10,496 nt of DNA from Kiloniellales bacterium (GCA_030067055.1 JASJAL010000208.1:1-10496), one strand, 5' to 3'; positions 1-7,373 are shown, counted from the first letter of the stretch. A program made the numbers and translations. The notes: generated by a model not told the origin, from the sequence alone.

Positions 1-669
1 GGCGAGATCTTCGTCGACATGCACAAGGAGGGCGCTGCCTTCCGCAGCCTGATGAACAACTTCGCGATCGCGATCTCGATCGGGCTGCAATACGGCGTGC
101 CGCTGGAGGAATACGTCGAGGCCTTCACCTTCACCCGTTTCGAGCCCTCCGGCATGGTCGAGGGCAACGACGCCATCAAGATGTCGACCTCGATCATCGA
201 CTACATCTTCCGGGAGCTGGCAATCTCCTACCTGGGCCGCAACGACCTGGCCCACGTCGAGCCTAGCGATCTGCTGCCCGACAGCGTGGGTCGCGGCGAC
301 GGGGAGGGCGAGCCGCCCGAGGCCGAGCGCGAGGCGGTCGCCGAGACGGTCCGTCGCATCGCCTCCAACGGCTACGTCCGCAACCAGTTGATCGTCTTGA
401 ACGGCGGCGGCACCGGCACCACGGCACTCAAGGCCGAGGCGCCGGGCGCCGTCGCCTCAGAGCTCGCCGGCGCTGGGGGCTCCGCCGAAGCCCTTGCCGT
501 CGAGACCGTAGTCACCGAGACCGTGGATATCCGGCTCGAGCGCGTCCGTGAAGCGCGCCTCAAGGGTTACGAAGGTGATCCTTGTGAAGGCTGCGGCAAT
601 TTCACCCTGGTGCGCAACGGGACCTGCATGAAGTGCGTGACCTGCGGCGCCACCAGTGGCTGCTCATGA
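1..669 (+). CDS. nrdJ: Vitamin B12-dependent (class II) ribonucleotide reductase, C-terminal part
   Basis: The frame is open from base 1, so the gene is cut by the window edge; 222 C-terminal residues are visible, against about 1,200 in the alphaproteobacterial family (family knowledge). The enzyme reduces ribonucleotides to deoxyribonucleotides in the cytoplasm using adenosylcobalamin, with no oxygen requirement. The first 85 or so visible residues match the end of the catalytic barrel, including the stretches [20 protein letters not shown] and [21 protein letters not shown] variable Ala/Glu/Gly-rich linker follows (about residues 88-185). The protein ends in a Cys-rich zinc ribbon with Cys at visible residues 195, 198, 209, 212, 215 and 221 (CxxC, then CxxCxxC, then C). 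In class II reductases this tail is known to act in re-reducing the active-site disulfide. The active-site residues themselves lie outside the window. An intrinsic terminator about 75 bp downstream ends the unit. Confidence 0.95.
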   Translation, partial: GEIFVDMHKEGAAFRSLMNNFAIAISIGLQYGVPLEEYVEAFTFTRFEPSGMVEGNDAIKMSTSIIDYIFRELAISYLGRNDLAHVEPSDLLPDSVGRGDGEGEPPEAEREAVAETVRRIASNGYVRNQLIVLNGGGTGTTALKAEAPGAVASELAGAGGSAEALAVETVVTETVDIRLERVREARLKGYEGDPCEGCGNFTLVRNGTCMKCVTCGATSGCS

Positions 670-742
670 GGAGCGGTGGAAGTCGCGCGCAGGCAAGCGC
701 GCCCTACCCGACGACTCATGTCTGAGTTCTCCCTGTGACCTT

Positions 743-771
743 GGGGCGGGCGGCGGTCCGCCCCCCTTTTT
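743..771 (+). terminator. Intrinsic terminator after nrdJ
   Basis: GGGGCGG (743-749) can pair with CCGCCCC (758-764) around an 8-base loop. An alternative 6-bp stem with a 4-base loop uses 748-753 and 758-763. The hairpin is followed by CC and five T residues (767-771). It lies 74 bp after the nrdJ stop and before the RidA-family gene, which fits a Rho-independent terminator for nrdJ. Confidence 0.75.
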
Positions 772-854
772 GGGCCACGAGCACCCTCGCTTCCCTTGTC
801 CGGCTTCCGGCCTCCGGATAAGCTCCCGGCCGTCTTGGGAACACGCTGTCGACA

Positions 855-860
855 GGGAGG
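855..860 (+). promoter_or_regulatory. Ribosome binding site of the RidA-family gene
   Basis: GGGAGG lies 10 bases before the ATG at 871. It decides the start. The same frame is open from an upstream ATG at 796, but the extra 25 codons have no family-like sequence and no comparable Shine-Dalgarno site. Confidence 0.7.
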
Positions 861-870
861 ACGAAGCGAC

Positions 871-1338
871 ATGGCCGGAGCGATCGACGCGCGCCTGCAG
901 GAACTGGGGATCGAGCTGCCGGAGGCGGCCGCCCCCGCCGCCAACTACGTGCCCTACGTGGTCTCCGGCAACCATGTCTTCGTGGCCGGGCAGATCACCA
1001 TCTACAACGGCGAGATCCAGTACGTCGGCAAGCTGGGCCGCGACTATGGGGTCGAGGAGGGTGAGGCCGCGGCGCGGCTCTGCGCCCTCAACATCATCGC
1101 CCAGGTCAAGGCGGCCTGCGGCGGCGACCTGGACCGAGTGGTGCGCTGCGTGCGCCTGGGCGGCTTCGTCAATTCGACCGCCGACTTCACCGACCAGCCC
1201 GAGGTGATCAACGGCGCCTCGAACCTGATGGTCGAGGTCTTCGGCGACAAGGGCAAGCATTCCCGGGCTGCGGTCTCGGCGGCCTCCCTGCCCCGCGGCG
1301 TGGCGGTCGAGGTCGACGCGGTCTTTGAGATCAGCTAG
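871..1338 (+). CDS. RidA/YjgF/YER057c/UK114 family protein
   Basis: A 155-residue cytosolic protein. RidA proper hydrolyses reactive enamine/imine intermediates made by PLP enzymes. This protein belongs to the longer branch (about 150 residues, YjgF_endoribonc-like), whose substrates are mostly unknown. The chorismate-mutase-like fold is recognisable from VFVAGQITIYNG (37-48), LGRDYGVEEGEAAARLCALN (55-74) and the C-terminal block HSRAAVSAASLPRGVAVEVDA (from 130). Aligned by eye with E. coli RidA, substrate-binding Arg105 corresponds to R132 and Glu120 to E147, at the same 15-residue spacing, so the ligand site appears intact. RidA proper is nearer 128 residues, so I do not assign the ridA symbol. 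The gene stands alone between the nrdJ terminator and a hairpin; the acyltransferase gene starts 150 bp later on the same strand and could be co-transcribed. Confidence 0.9.
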   Translation: MAGAIDARLQELGIELPEAAAPAANYVPYVVSGNHVFVAGQITIYNGEIQYVGKLGRDYGVEEGEAAARLCALNIIAQVKAACGGDLDRVVRCVRLGGFVNSTADFTDQPEVINGASNLMVEVFGDKGKHSRAAVSAASLPRGVAVEVDAVFEIS

Positions 1339-1353
1339 GCCGCGTCGGTGTCA

Positions 1354-1382
1354 GCGCCGGCGAATAGTTCTTCGACCGGCGC
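1354..1382 (+). other. Strong hairpin downstream of the RidA-family gene, no U tract
   Basis: GCGCCGGCGAA (1354-1364) pairs with TTCG-a-CCGGCGC (1371-1382), giving an 11-bp stem with one bulged A and a 6-base loop. It begins 16 bases after the stop codon. No T run follows, so it is not a standard Rho-independent terminator. It could stabilise the mRNA 3' end or weakly attenuate transcription into the acyltransferase gene. Its role is inferred only from position. Confidence 0.4.
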
Positions 1383-1470
1383 AGGAAGTCCGACCAACAA
1401 TCGGCTAAAATCCACTTCTCCTTTCGCCGCGTAGGTCTGAATAGTGGCGGATGCGCCAGGACAAAGGGCA

Positions 1471-1477
1471 GGAGGAG
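1471..1477 (+). promoter_or_regulatory. Ribosome binding site of the COG3146 acyltransferase gene
   Basis: GGAGGAG lies 11 bases before the ATG at 1489. This favours 1489 over the in-frame GTG at 1444, which has no purine-rich site upstream and would add 15 residues unlike the family. Confidence 0.65.
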
Positions 1478-1488
1478 CACGCAAACGC

Positions 1489-2655
1489 ATGCCGGACGGA
1501 CGCGAGCCAGCTGCCATCAAGGTCCTGACCGGGATCGACGAGGTGCCGGCTGCGGCCTGGGACGCCTGCGCCGGAGCCGACAATCCCTTTGTCAGCCATG
1601 CCTTCCTGAGCGCCCTCGAGGGCAGCGGATCGGTCGGCGAAGACGCCGGCTGGTTGCCGCAGCACCTGGCCTATCACGACGACGAGGGCCGCCTGCTCGG
1701 CTGCCTGCCGCTCTATCTCAAGAGCCATTCCTACGGCGAGTACGTCTTCGACTGGGCCTGGGCCGATGCCTACGAACGGGCCGGCGGGCGCTATTACCCC
1801 AAGCTGCAGTCCAGCGTGCCCTTCACGCCGGTGACAGGCCCGCGGCTGCTGGTCCATCCCGAGGCAGACTGGCGCCAGACGGCCGGGACCCTGACCGGCG
1901 CCATGGTCGAGCTGGCGCGGCAGCTCAAGATCTCCTCTGCGCACATTACCTTCCCGACTCAGCGGGAGTGGTCGCTCTTGGGCGACTTCGGGATGCTGCA
2001 GCGGCGCGGCCTGCAGTACCGCTGGGACAACCGCGGCTACGAGGACTTCGATGGCTTCCTCGGCGCCCTGGCCTCGCGCAAGCGCAAGGCAATCCGCAAG
2101 GAGCGCCGCGAGGCCCAGGCCTGCGGCCTGACGATCACCCGGCGCTGCGGCGACGAGATCGAGCCGCTGCACTGGGACGCCTTCTACCGGTTTTATATCG
2201 CGACCAGCGACCGCAAGTGGGGCCACCCCTACCTGACCCGGGACTTCTTCCGTCAGCTCGGCGCGACCCTCGGCGAGAAGGTCGTACTGGTCCTGGCGGA
2301 GGACGAGGGCCGGCCGGTCGCCGGCGCCCTCAACCTGCGCGGCGCCGACACCCTCTACGGCCGAAACTGGGGCTGCCTTGGGCGATTCAAGTTCCTGCAC
2401 TTCGAGCTCTGCTACTACCAGGCCATCGACTACGCGATCCAGGAAGGCCTGCAGCACGTCGAGGCCGGCGCCCAGGGCGAGCACAAAATCCAGCGCGGCT
2501 ATCTACCGGTCGAGACCTACAGCGCCCACTGGATCGCCGACGGCGGCTTCCGCCAGGCGGTCGAGGATTTCCTCCAACGCGAGGGCCGGGCGATCTCCTA
2601 CGAAGCCAGGGCCCTGGCCGGCGAAGGTCCCTATCGCAAGGACGGCGGCGGCTGA
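1489..2655 (+). CDS. Predicted N-acyltransferase, COG3146/DUF482 (FemAB-like, GNAT fold)
   Basis: A 388-residue soluble protein with no signal peptide or membrane segment. It resembles the COG3146 family, which databases label peptidoglycan biosynthesis protein or GNAT acyltransferase; the reaction has not been established for the family as far as I know. Recognisable blocks are NPFVSHAFLSALE (32-44), a long aromatic block YGEYVFDWAWADAYERAGG (82-100) running into YYPKLQSSVPFTPVTGPRLL (102-121), a very basic helix SRKRKAIRKERREA (196-209), and the C-terminal signature GRNWGC (291-296), FLHFELCYYQAIDYAI (302-317) and EAGAQGEHKIQRGYLPV (325-341). Relatedness to FemAB enzymes suggests transfer of an acyl or aminoacyl group, but donor and acceptor cannot be told from sequence. 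It may share a transcript with the RidA-family gene upstream. Its stop codon faces that of the racemase gene 13 bp away. Confidence 0.88.
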   Translation: MPDGREPAAIKVLTGIDEVPAAAWDACAGADNPFVSHAFLSALEGSGSVGEDAGWLPQHLAYHDDEGRLLGCLPLYLKSHSYGEYVFDWAWADAYERAGGRYYPKLQSSVPFTPVTGPRLLVHPEADWRQTAGTLTGAMVELARQLKISSAHITFPTQREWSLLGDFGMLQRRGLQYRWDNRGYEDFDGFLGALASRKRKAIRKERREAQACGLTITRRCGDEIEPLHWDAFYRFYIATSDRKWGHPYLTRDFFRQLGATLGEKVVLVLAEDEGRPVAGALNLRGADTLYGRNWGCLGRFKFLHFELCYYQAIDYAIQEGLQHVEAGAQGEHKIQRGYLPVETYSAHWIADGGFRQAVEDFLQREGRAISYEARALAGEGPYRKDGGG

Positions 2656-2668
2656 TTGTCGAACGCGG

Positions 2669-3778
2669 CTACGCCGACCGCCAGGCCTGCACGACGTCGT
2701 CGGCCGAAACCTCCTCCAGCGGCCGCCTTGGCGCGGGTGCTTGCTCGTCGATCAGGGCCGGGAAAAGGACCTCGACCAGATCGCCGCTTGGCTGCAGCAG
2801 GCCGCGGGCCCGGGCCTGCGGGTCGGCCAGCAATTCCTCGGCTTCGAGGACCGGCTGCCAGCAGCAATCGACGCCGCCGAGCAGTGCCTGCCACTCTACC
2901 TGGGACCGCGCCTGAAACAGGCCGGCGACCTCGGCGATCAGATCGTCTTGCGGCAGCGGCTCCGCCTGCCGTGCGATCCAGTCCTGGCGCCCGACCGCTT
3001 CGCAGAAGGCGGCCCAGAACTTCGGCTCCAGAGCGCCCAGTGTGACGAAGCGACCGTCGGCCGTCTCGTAGATCCCGTAGCAAGCTGCGCCGCCGTTCAG
3101 CAGATCAAGGCCGCGGGTCATGGGCCGGCCGCGCAGGGCGGCAGTCAGCTGGCCGCCCTGCCAGGCCAGCACCGCCTCGGCCAGGCTGACATCCAGGAAG
3201 GCGCCCTCCCCGCCCCGCTCGCGACGCAGGAGCGCCGCCAGGATCGCGATCACCGCCTGCAGCGCGCCGGCGTGGTCGGCGACGGGCGGGTGGGCGATCG
3301 CTGGCCGCGCCGAGCTGCCGGAGGTCACCAGGCCGCCGCCCCAGGCCAAGTAGTTGAGGTCGTGGCCGCCTTTGCCGGCATAGGGTCCGGTTTGGCCGTA
3401 GCCGGAGAGGGCGCAGTGGATCAGCCGCGGGTTCAGCGCGGTCAGGGCCGATCGGTCGAAGCCGAGGCGGGCCAGCATGCCGGGACGGTAGGACTCTAGG
3501 AGGACGTCGGCCTCGGCGATCAGATCCGCGAAGATGGCCCGCCCCGCCTCGGCCTTGAGGTCGATACGGACGACCCGCTTACCGGCGTTGATCAGCTTGT
3601 AGTAGGCCGAGATCTCGTCCGGGTCGGGCGGGCCGATGCCGCGCATGGGGTCCCCGCCCGGCGGCTCGACCTTGACCACCTCGGCCCCGAGGTCGGCCAG
3701 GATCTGTCCCGCGAAGGGCCCAGGCAGGTACTGCGAGATGTCGACGACTCGAAGGCCGGCCAAGCAGGCGGCGATCAC
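2669..3778 (-). CDS. CaiB/BaiF CoA-transferase family protein, alpha-methylacyl-CoA racemase type
   Basis: A 369-residue cytosolic enzyme of the class III CoA-transferase superfamily. Members either move CoA between carboxylic acids or epimerise 2-methylacyl-CoA thioesters. The N-terminal signature LAGLRVVDISQYLPGPFAGQ (6-25) and LADLGAEVVKVEPPGGDPMR (28-47) are typical. Aligned by eye with the Mycobacterium racemase MCR (His126, Asp156, Glu241), this protein has H139 (GGHDLNYLA), D168 (VADHAG) and E251 (LGALEPKFW), all three acid/base residues at similar spacing. That supports a racemase rather than a formyl-CoA-transferase-type enzyme, though substrate is unknown. The start is a GTG with a weak Shine-Dalgarno site; an in-frame stop six codons upstream (3794-3796) rules out a longer product, and a TTG at codon 6 is an alternative. 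It lies 65 bp downstream of clpA on the same strand and may be read through from it. No beta-oxidation genes are present nearby. Confidence 0.9.
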   Translation of the reverse strand: MIAACLAGLRVVDISQYLPGPFAGQILADLGAEVVKVEPPGGDPMRGIGPPDPDEISAYYKLINAGKRVVRIDLKAEAGRAIFADLIAEADVLLESYRPGMLARLGFDRSALTALNPRLIHCALSGYGQTGPYAGKGGHDLNYLAWGGGLVTSGSSARPAIAHPPVADHAGALQAVIAILAALLRRERGGEGAFLDVSLAEAVLAWQGGQLTAALRGRPMTRGLDLLNGGAACYGIYETADGRFVTLGALEPKFWAAFCEAVGRQDWIARQAEPLPQDDLIAEVAGLFQARSQVEWQALLGGVDCCWQPVLEAEELLADPQARARGLLQPSGDLVEVLFPALIDEQAPAPRRPLEEVSADDVVQAWRSA

Positions 3779-3818
3779 GACTGAGCCCGGCCGCTAGAGG
3801 TGCCTCGCGCCGGCTGAA

Positions 3819-3832
3819 GGCGCAGGTGCGCC
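3819..3832 (-). other. Small inverted repeat in the clpA to racemase gap
   Basis: GGCGC (3819-3823) and GCGCC (3828-3832) are separated by four bases and lie just after the clpA stop codon. The stem is short and no T run follows on the minus strand. It is weak evidence for any terminator, so clpA transcription may continue into the racemase gene. Confidence 0.25.
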
Positions 3833-3843
3833 AAGGCCCCCGC

Positions 3844-6198
3844 CTACTCGACCAGGACCGGCAGCTTGCTCTTGGGCTTGCTGGGCTTGCGCGGACGGCG
3901 CGGCTTGCCGGGCCCGCCCCTGCCCTTTGAACCGCCGCCACCCTTGTTGTCGGGGAAGCCGAAGACCGGGGCGTCGTCCTTGATCTCGACCTGGACCGTC
4001 CCGCCCTTGGCCAGCTTGCCGAAGAGCAGCTCCTCGGCCAGGGGCTTCTTGATGTGCTCCTGGATTACCCGCGCCAGGGGCCGGGCGCCGTAGAGCGGGT
4101 CGTAGCCCTTCTTGGCCAGCCAGTCGCGCGCGGCCGGGGCCAACTCGATGGTGACGTTGCGGTCGGCCAGCTGGGCCTCCAGCTGCATCACGAACTTGTC
4201 GACCACCCGCGAGACAATCTCCGGCGTCAGGTTGCTGAAGGGAATCACCGCGTCCAGCCGGTTTCGGAACTCCGGCGAGAACATGCGGTTGATCGCCTCC
4301 TCGTCCTCACCGCCGCGCTCGCTACGCTCGAAGCCGATCGCCGGCTTGGCCAGATCGGCCGCGCCCGCGTTGGTGGTCATGATCAGGATGACGTTGCGGA
4401 AGTCGACCGTCTTGCCGTTGTGATCGGTCAGCTTGCCGTAGTCCATGACCTGCAGGAGAACGTTGAAGAGGTCCGGATGGGCCTTCTCGATCTCGTCCAG
4501 CAGCAGCACCGAATGCGGATGCTGGTCGACCGCGTCGGTCAGGAGGCCGCCCTGGTCGAAGCCGACGTAGCCCGGAGGTGCACCGATCAGGCGTGAAACC
4601 GAGTGCCGCTCCATGTACTCCGACATGTCGAAGCGGGTCAGTTCCACCCCCATGGAGCGGGCCAGCTGGCGCGCGACCTCGGTCTTGCCGACCCCGGTGG
4701 GCCCGGAGAAGAGGTAGCTGCCGATCGGCTTCTCGGGCTCGCGCAGGCCGGCGCGGGCCAGCTTGATCGCCGCCGAGAGCGCGATGATCGCCTTGTCCTG
4801 GCCGAAGACCATGGTCTTGAGGTCGCGCTCGAGGTTCTTGAGCGAGGCCTTGTCGTCCTGGGACACCGACTTCGGCGGGATCCGCGCGATCTTGGCGATC
4901 ACCGTCTCGATGTCCTTCACGCCTACGGTCTTGCGCCGCTTGTTCGCCGGCAGCAGCTTCTGCGAAGCGCCGACTTCGTCGATCACGTCGATCGCCTTGT
5001 CGGGCAGCTTCCGATCGCCGATGTACTTGGCCGAGAGCTCGACCGCCGTGCGCAGGGCGTCCTGGGTGTAACGGACGTCGTGGTGCTCCTCGTAGTAAGG
5101 CTTCAGGCCCTGGAGGATCTTCACCGCGTCGTCAATCGAGGGCTCGTGGATGTCGATCTTCTGGAAGCGCCGGACCAGGGCCCGGTCCTTCTCGAAGTAG
5201 TTGCGATACTCCTTGTAGGTGGTCGAGCCGATGCAGCGCAGCGTGCCGCTCTGCAGGGCCGGCTTGAGCAGGTTGGAGGCGTCCATCGCCCCGCCCGAGG
5301 TGGCGCCGGCGCCGATCACCGTGTGGATCTCGTCGATGAAGAGGATCGCGCCGTCGAGCTCCTCGATCTCGGCCAGGACGGCCTTGACCCGCTCCTCGAA
5401 ATCGCCGCGGTAGCGGGTGCCGGCCAGAAGGGCGCCCATGTCGAGCGAGAAGACCGTCGCCTCGGACAGGACCTCGGGCACCTCGTCGTTGACGATCCGC
5501 CGCGCCAGCCCCTCCGCCAGGGCGGTCTTGCCGACTCCGGGATCGCCGACGTAGAGCGGGTTGTTCTTGGTCCTGCGGCAAAGCACCTGGATGGTTCGCT
5601 CGATCTCCGGCTCGCGGCCGATCAGCGGGTCGACCTTGCCGTCGCGCGCCTTCTTATTCAGGTCAACGCAGTAGGAATCCAGCGCCTCGTGGCCCCGGCG
5701 CACCACATTTTCGGCCGCCACGTCCTCGTCGGCGCCGTGGACGGTGCGCTCCTGCGTCTGTCCCTGAACCTTTGCGATGCCGTGGCTGATGTAGTTTACG
5801 GCGTCCAGCCGGCTCATCTCCTGCTCCTGCAGGAAATAGACGGCATGGCTCTCCCGCTCGGAGAACATCGCGACCAGGACATTGGCGCCGGTCACCTCCT
5901 CGCGGCCTGAGGACTGGACGTGGATCGCCGCGCGCTGCAGGACCCGCTGGAAGCCGGCGGTCGGCTTGGCATCGCCCGGCTGGGCGGTGATCAGGTTGGT
6001 CAGCTCGTTGTCGATGTAGTCCAGCAGATCGCTGCGCAGGCGATCGAGCTCGACCCCGCAGGCGCGCAGGACCGCGACCGCGTCGGGGTCCTCGGTCAGT
6101 GCCAGCATGAGGTGTTCGAGCGTGGCGTATTCGTGACGCCGCTCGTTGGCTGCGGCCAGGGCTCGGTGCAGGGTCTGTTCCAGGTTGCTCGATAACAC
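3844..6198 (-). CDS. clpA: ATP-dependent Clp protease ATP-binding subunit ClpA
   Basis: A 784-residue AAA+ unfoldase that threads substrates into ClpP; E. coli ClpA is 758 residues. The N-terminal Clp repeat domain, residues 1 to about 145 ([20 protein letters not shown]), is the docking site for ClpS. AAA module 1 has Walker A GDPGVGKT (218-225) and Walker B ILFIDE (285-290). Module 2 has Walker A GPTGVGKT (499-506) and Walker B VLLLDE (564-569). The ClpP-docking loop appears as IGF at 621-623 (IGL in E. coli ClpA). The Clp C-terminal small domain ends near residue 740. It is followed by a basic Gly/Lys/Arg/Pro-rich tail (about 751-779), longer than the E. coli end. The start is GTG; an AGGAATAGG stretch overlaps the end of clpS, whose stop is only 7 bases upstream, so the two are probably translationally linked. 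No clpP is in the window. Confidence 0.98.
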   Translation of the reverse strand: MLSSNLEQTLHRALAAANERRHEYATLEHLMLALTEDPDAVAVLRACGVELDRLRSDLLDYIDNELTNLITAQPGDAKPTAGFQRVLQRAAIHVQSSGREEVTGANVLVAMFSERESHAVYFLQEQEMSRLDAVNYISHGIAKVQGQTQERTVHGADEDVAAENVVRRGHEALDSYCVDLNKKARDGKVDPLIGREPEIERTIQVLCRRTKNNPLYVGDPGVGKTALAEGLARRIVNDEVPEVLSEATVFSLDMGALLAGTRYRGDFEERVKAVLAEIEELDGAILFIDEIHTVIGAGATSGGAMDASNLLKPALQSGTLRCIGSTTYKEYRNYFEKDRALVRRFQKIDIHEPSIDDAVKILQGLKPYYEEHHDVRYTQDALRTAVELSAKYIGDRKLPDKAIDVIDEVGASQKLLPANKRRKTVGVKDIETVIAKIARIPPKSVSQDDKASLKNLERDLKTMVFGQDKAIIALSAAIKLARAGLREPEKPIGSYLFSGPTGVGKTEVARQLARSMGVELTRFDMSEYMERHSVSRLIGAPPGYVGFDQGGLLTDAVDQHPHSVLLLDEIEKAHPDLFNVLLQVMDYGKLTDHNGKTVDFRNVILIMTTNAGAADLAKPAIGFERSERGGEDEEAINRMFSPEFRNRLDAVIPFSNLTPEIVSRVVDKFVMQLEAQLADRNVTIELAPAARDWLAKKGYDPLYGARPLARVIQEHIKKPLAEELLFGKLAKGGTVQVEIKDDAPVFGFPDNKGGGGSKGRGGPGKPRRPRKPSKPKSKLPVLVE

Positions 6199-6205
6199 GG
6201 GAGGC

Positions 6206-6538
6206 CTATTCCTTCTCCAGAGTGCATTGAAGGGGGTGCTGGTGGCGACGGGCGTAGTCGACCACCTGGGTCACCTTGGTCTCAGCCACCTCATAGGTGT
6301 AGACGCCACAGATGCCCACGCCCCTCCGATGGACGTGCAGCATGATCTGCGTGGCCTCTTCGCGGTTCTTGCCGAAGAACTGCTCCAGAACGTGGACGAC
6401 GAACTCCATCGGCGTGTAATCATCATTTAGCATCAAGACCTTATACATAGAGGGCTTCTTGGTCTTGGGCTTGCTTTCAACGACGACACCGGTGGCGTTT
6501 CCGTCGTCCGGCCGCTGGTCTTTTCGCTTGTCGGTCAT
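6206..6538 (-). CDS. clpS: ATP-dependent Clp protease adaptor ClpS
   Basis: A 110-residue cytosolic adaptor that delivers proteins with destabilising N-terminal residues to ClpA. A disordered, charged N-terminal arm (1-30) needed for ClpA delivery is followed by the core [20 protein letters not shown] (32-51). The residues that form the N-degron pocket in E. coli ClpS (Asn34, Asp35, Thr38, Met40, His66) correspond by eye to N38, D39, T42, M44 and H70. The C-terminal block [18 protein letters not shown] (75-92) is near-invariant in the family. The ATG at 6538 gives the expected length; only a weak GCGGA Shine-Dalgarno is seen. It is the first gene of a clpS-clpA unit with a 7-bp gap. Having Met at the gate position (M44) fits a ClpS that reads Phe, Tyr, Trp and Leu, by analogy with characterised proteins. 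Confidence 0.98.
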   Translation of the reverse strand: MTDKRKDQRPDDGNATGVVVESKPKTKKPSMYKVLMLNDDYTPMEFVVHVLEQFFGKNREEATQIMLHVHRRGVGICGVYTYEVAETKVTQVVDYARRHQHPLQCTLEKE

Positions 6539-6603
6539 ATCCGCGATTGTCTGACAGCACCGTTAACGAAGGATGCCACGCCCCTCGGCGCCGCACGCTA
6601 CGA

Positions 6604-6632
6604 ATCATATTGGATTTTACCGGATAGGGAAA
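6604..6632 (-). promoter_or_regulatory. Possible clpS promoter
   Basis: On the minus strand a TATGAT -10 hexamer (6604-6609, 5 of 6 to consensus) lies about 66 bases before the clpS ATG. The -35 position (6627-6632, TTTCCC) is a poor match at 17-bp spacing. It sits just beyond the U tract of the phasin terminator, so clpS would be insulated from phasin transcription. No clear heat-shock (RpoH) element was recognised. Confidence 0.35.
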
Positions 6633-6647
6633 AGGGGTGATGCGAGC

Positions 6648-6679
6648 AAAAAAAGGGCCCGGATGCTGGATCCGGGCCC
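6648..6679 (-). terminator. Intrinsic terminator of the phasin gene
   Basis: A perfect 10-bp stem, GGGCCCGGAT (6655-6664) with ATCCGGGCCC (6670-6679), has a 5-base loop. Read on the minus strand it is followed by seven T residues (complement of 6648-6654). It lies 27 bp past the phasin stop codon. This is the strongest terminator in the window and fits a highly expressed single-gene transcript. Confidence 0.93.
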
Positions 6680-6706
6680 GACCGTTCGGTTTCTGCCAAC
6701 GAAGCG

Positions 6707-7294
6707 TCAGAAGGCCATCGGCTTCAGCAGCTTCTCGACCGTGACGTTGACGCGGCTCTGGATCGGCGCAAAGGCGTCCGTGGTCAGCTTGACCGACATC
6801 TCGGTCAGCTTGCCAGTCTCCGCGACGGCATTGTCGAAGCTCTCGCGCGCGTAGGCATTCTGCAGGTCGATGGCCTCCTGCATGGTCTTGGCGCTGAACA
6901 TCTTGGTCGCGGCGGCGGCGTTGGCCTCGGCGGCGGACTTGGCGAAGCTCATCAGCTCGCGGCTCACGCTCTCCATGCCGACGGCCATGATCTGGCCGGC
7001 CTTGACCATGGCATCGATGTTCTGCTGGCCCATGTCGGAGAAGTCGCCGTAACCGGCGAACATCGCCTTCGAGGCCTTCTTGACCTGGGCGTTGGTGGTG
7101 GAGACCGCCCGCTCGACATTCTGGGTCGCGGCCTCGGTGCCGGTCTTGACGGCAGCCTCGACGGTCTCGACGCCAGCATCGACGACGCTCTGCGCGACCT
7201 CGGTGCTCTTCTTAACGACGGTCTCGGTCTTCTTCTGGGTGCTCAGCGCCGCAGCCCTGGGCTTCTTCGCGGCGGTGCTTTTTCTGACGGCCAT
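6707..7294 (-). CDS. Phasin family protein (PHA granule-associated, Phasin_2 type)
   Basis: A 195-residue protein that coats intracellular polyhydroxyalkanoate granules, controlling their size and number. The phasin core is about residues 88-183 and is a helical, amphipathic, Ala-rich segment. Recognisable blocks are NIDAMVKAGQIMAVGMESVS (92-111), FAKSAAEANAAAATKMF (117-133), AKTMQEAIDLQNAYARESFD (135-154) and KLTEMSVKLTTDAFAPI (162-178). There is no signal peptide and no Cys. The first 75 residues form a Lys/Ala/Thr/Val-rich, low-complexity extension, reminiscent of the DNA-binding tails of some granule proteins; a DNA role is speculation. The ATG at 7294 is chosen over the upstream in-frame codon at 7330 because an AGGAGG site lies 8 bases before it. 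The gene has its own promoter, two PhaR-like palindromes and a strong terminator, so it is a single-gene unit. No PHA synthase is in the window. Confidence 0.92.
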   Translation of the reverse strand: MAVRKSTAAKKPRAAALSTQKKTETVVKKSTEVAQSVVDAGVETVEAAVKTGTEAATQNVERAVSTTNAQVKKASKAMFAGYGDFSDMGQQNIDAMVKAGQIMAVGMESVSRELMSFAKSAAEANAAAATKMFSAKTMQEAIDLQNAYARESFDNAVAETGKLTEMSVKLTTDAFAPIQSRVNVTVEKLLKPMAF

Positions 7295-7302
7295 ACCGGC
7301 TT

Positions 7303-7308
7303 CCTCCT
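7303..7308 (-). promoter_or_regulatory. Ribosome binding site of the phasin gene
   Basis: AGGAGG on the minus strand lies 8 bases before the ATG at 7294. It is a consensus site and decides the start over the in-frame codon 12 positions upstream. Confidence 0.8.
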
Positions 7309-7350
7309 GCTTCAGACCCGGTGCAGCCACCAGGTCGGCGAGTTATCGAT

Positions 7351-7365
7351 TGCTGCGGTGCAGCA
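7351..7365. promoter_or_regulatory. PhaR-like operator, proximal
   Basis: TGCTGCGGTGCAGCA is a perfect palindrome, TGCTGC-N3-GCAGCA. It contains CTGC-N3-GCAG (7353-7363), the site described for the PHA repressor PhaR in Rhodobacter and close to the TGC-rich PhaR sites of Paracoccus (recalled literature). It lies just downstream of the predicted phasin transcription start, where a bound repressor would block initiation or clearance. Confidence 0.65.
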
Positions 7366-7373
7366 TGACCGAA

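Noticed and set aside
796..870. Upstream ATG extending the RidA-family protein by 25 residues
   Set aside because: The extension is not family-like and the consensus GGGAGG site belongs to the ATG at 871.
1335..1443. Minus-strand frame ending at 1335 whose last 35 or so codons read like a plausible protein C-terminus
   Set aside because: It overlaps the only gap between the RidA-family and acyltransferase genes, has mixed third-position bases unlike neighbouring genes, no start signal in the gap, and I recognise no family. A gene remnant cannot be excluded but is not supported.
1405..2484. Minus-strand frame (359 codons) opposite the COG3146 gene
   Set aside because: Shadow of the acyltransferase gene: low-complexity Val/Ala/Leu/Gln/Gly content, no recognisable family, no ribosome binding site.
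2656..2668. Possible bidirectional terminator between convergent acyltransferase and racemase genes
   Set aside because: Only 13 bp separate the stop codons and no hairpin with flanking A/T runs is visible.
2378..3499. Plus-strand frame spanning the end of the acyltransferase gene and most of the racemase gene
   Set aside because: It crosses two well supported genes in other frames and has no coherent domain; an artefact of high GC.
4603..5910. Long plus-strand reading frame (435 codons) opposite clpA
   Set aside because: It mirrors the clpA codons in a very GC-rich gene, where the antisense frame rarely meets stops. Its composition (Leu/Asp/Arg/Val/Gly repeats) is typical of such shadows, and clpA motifs are intact on the other strand.
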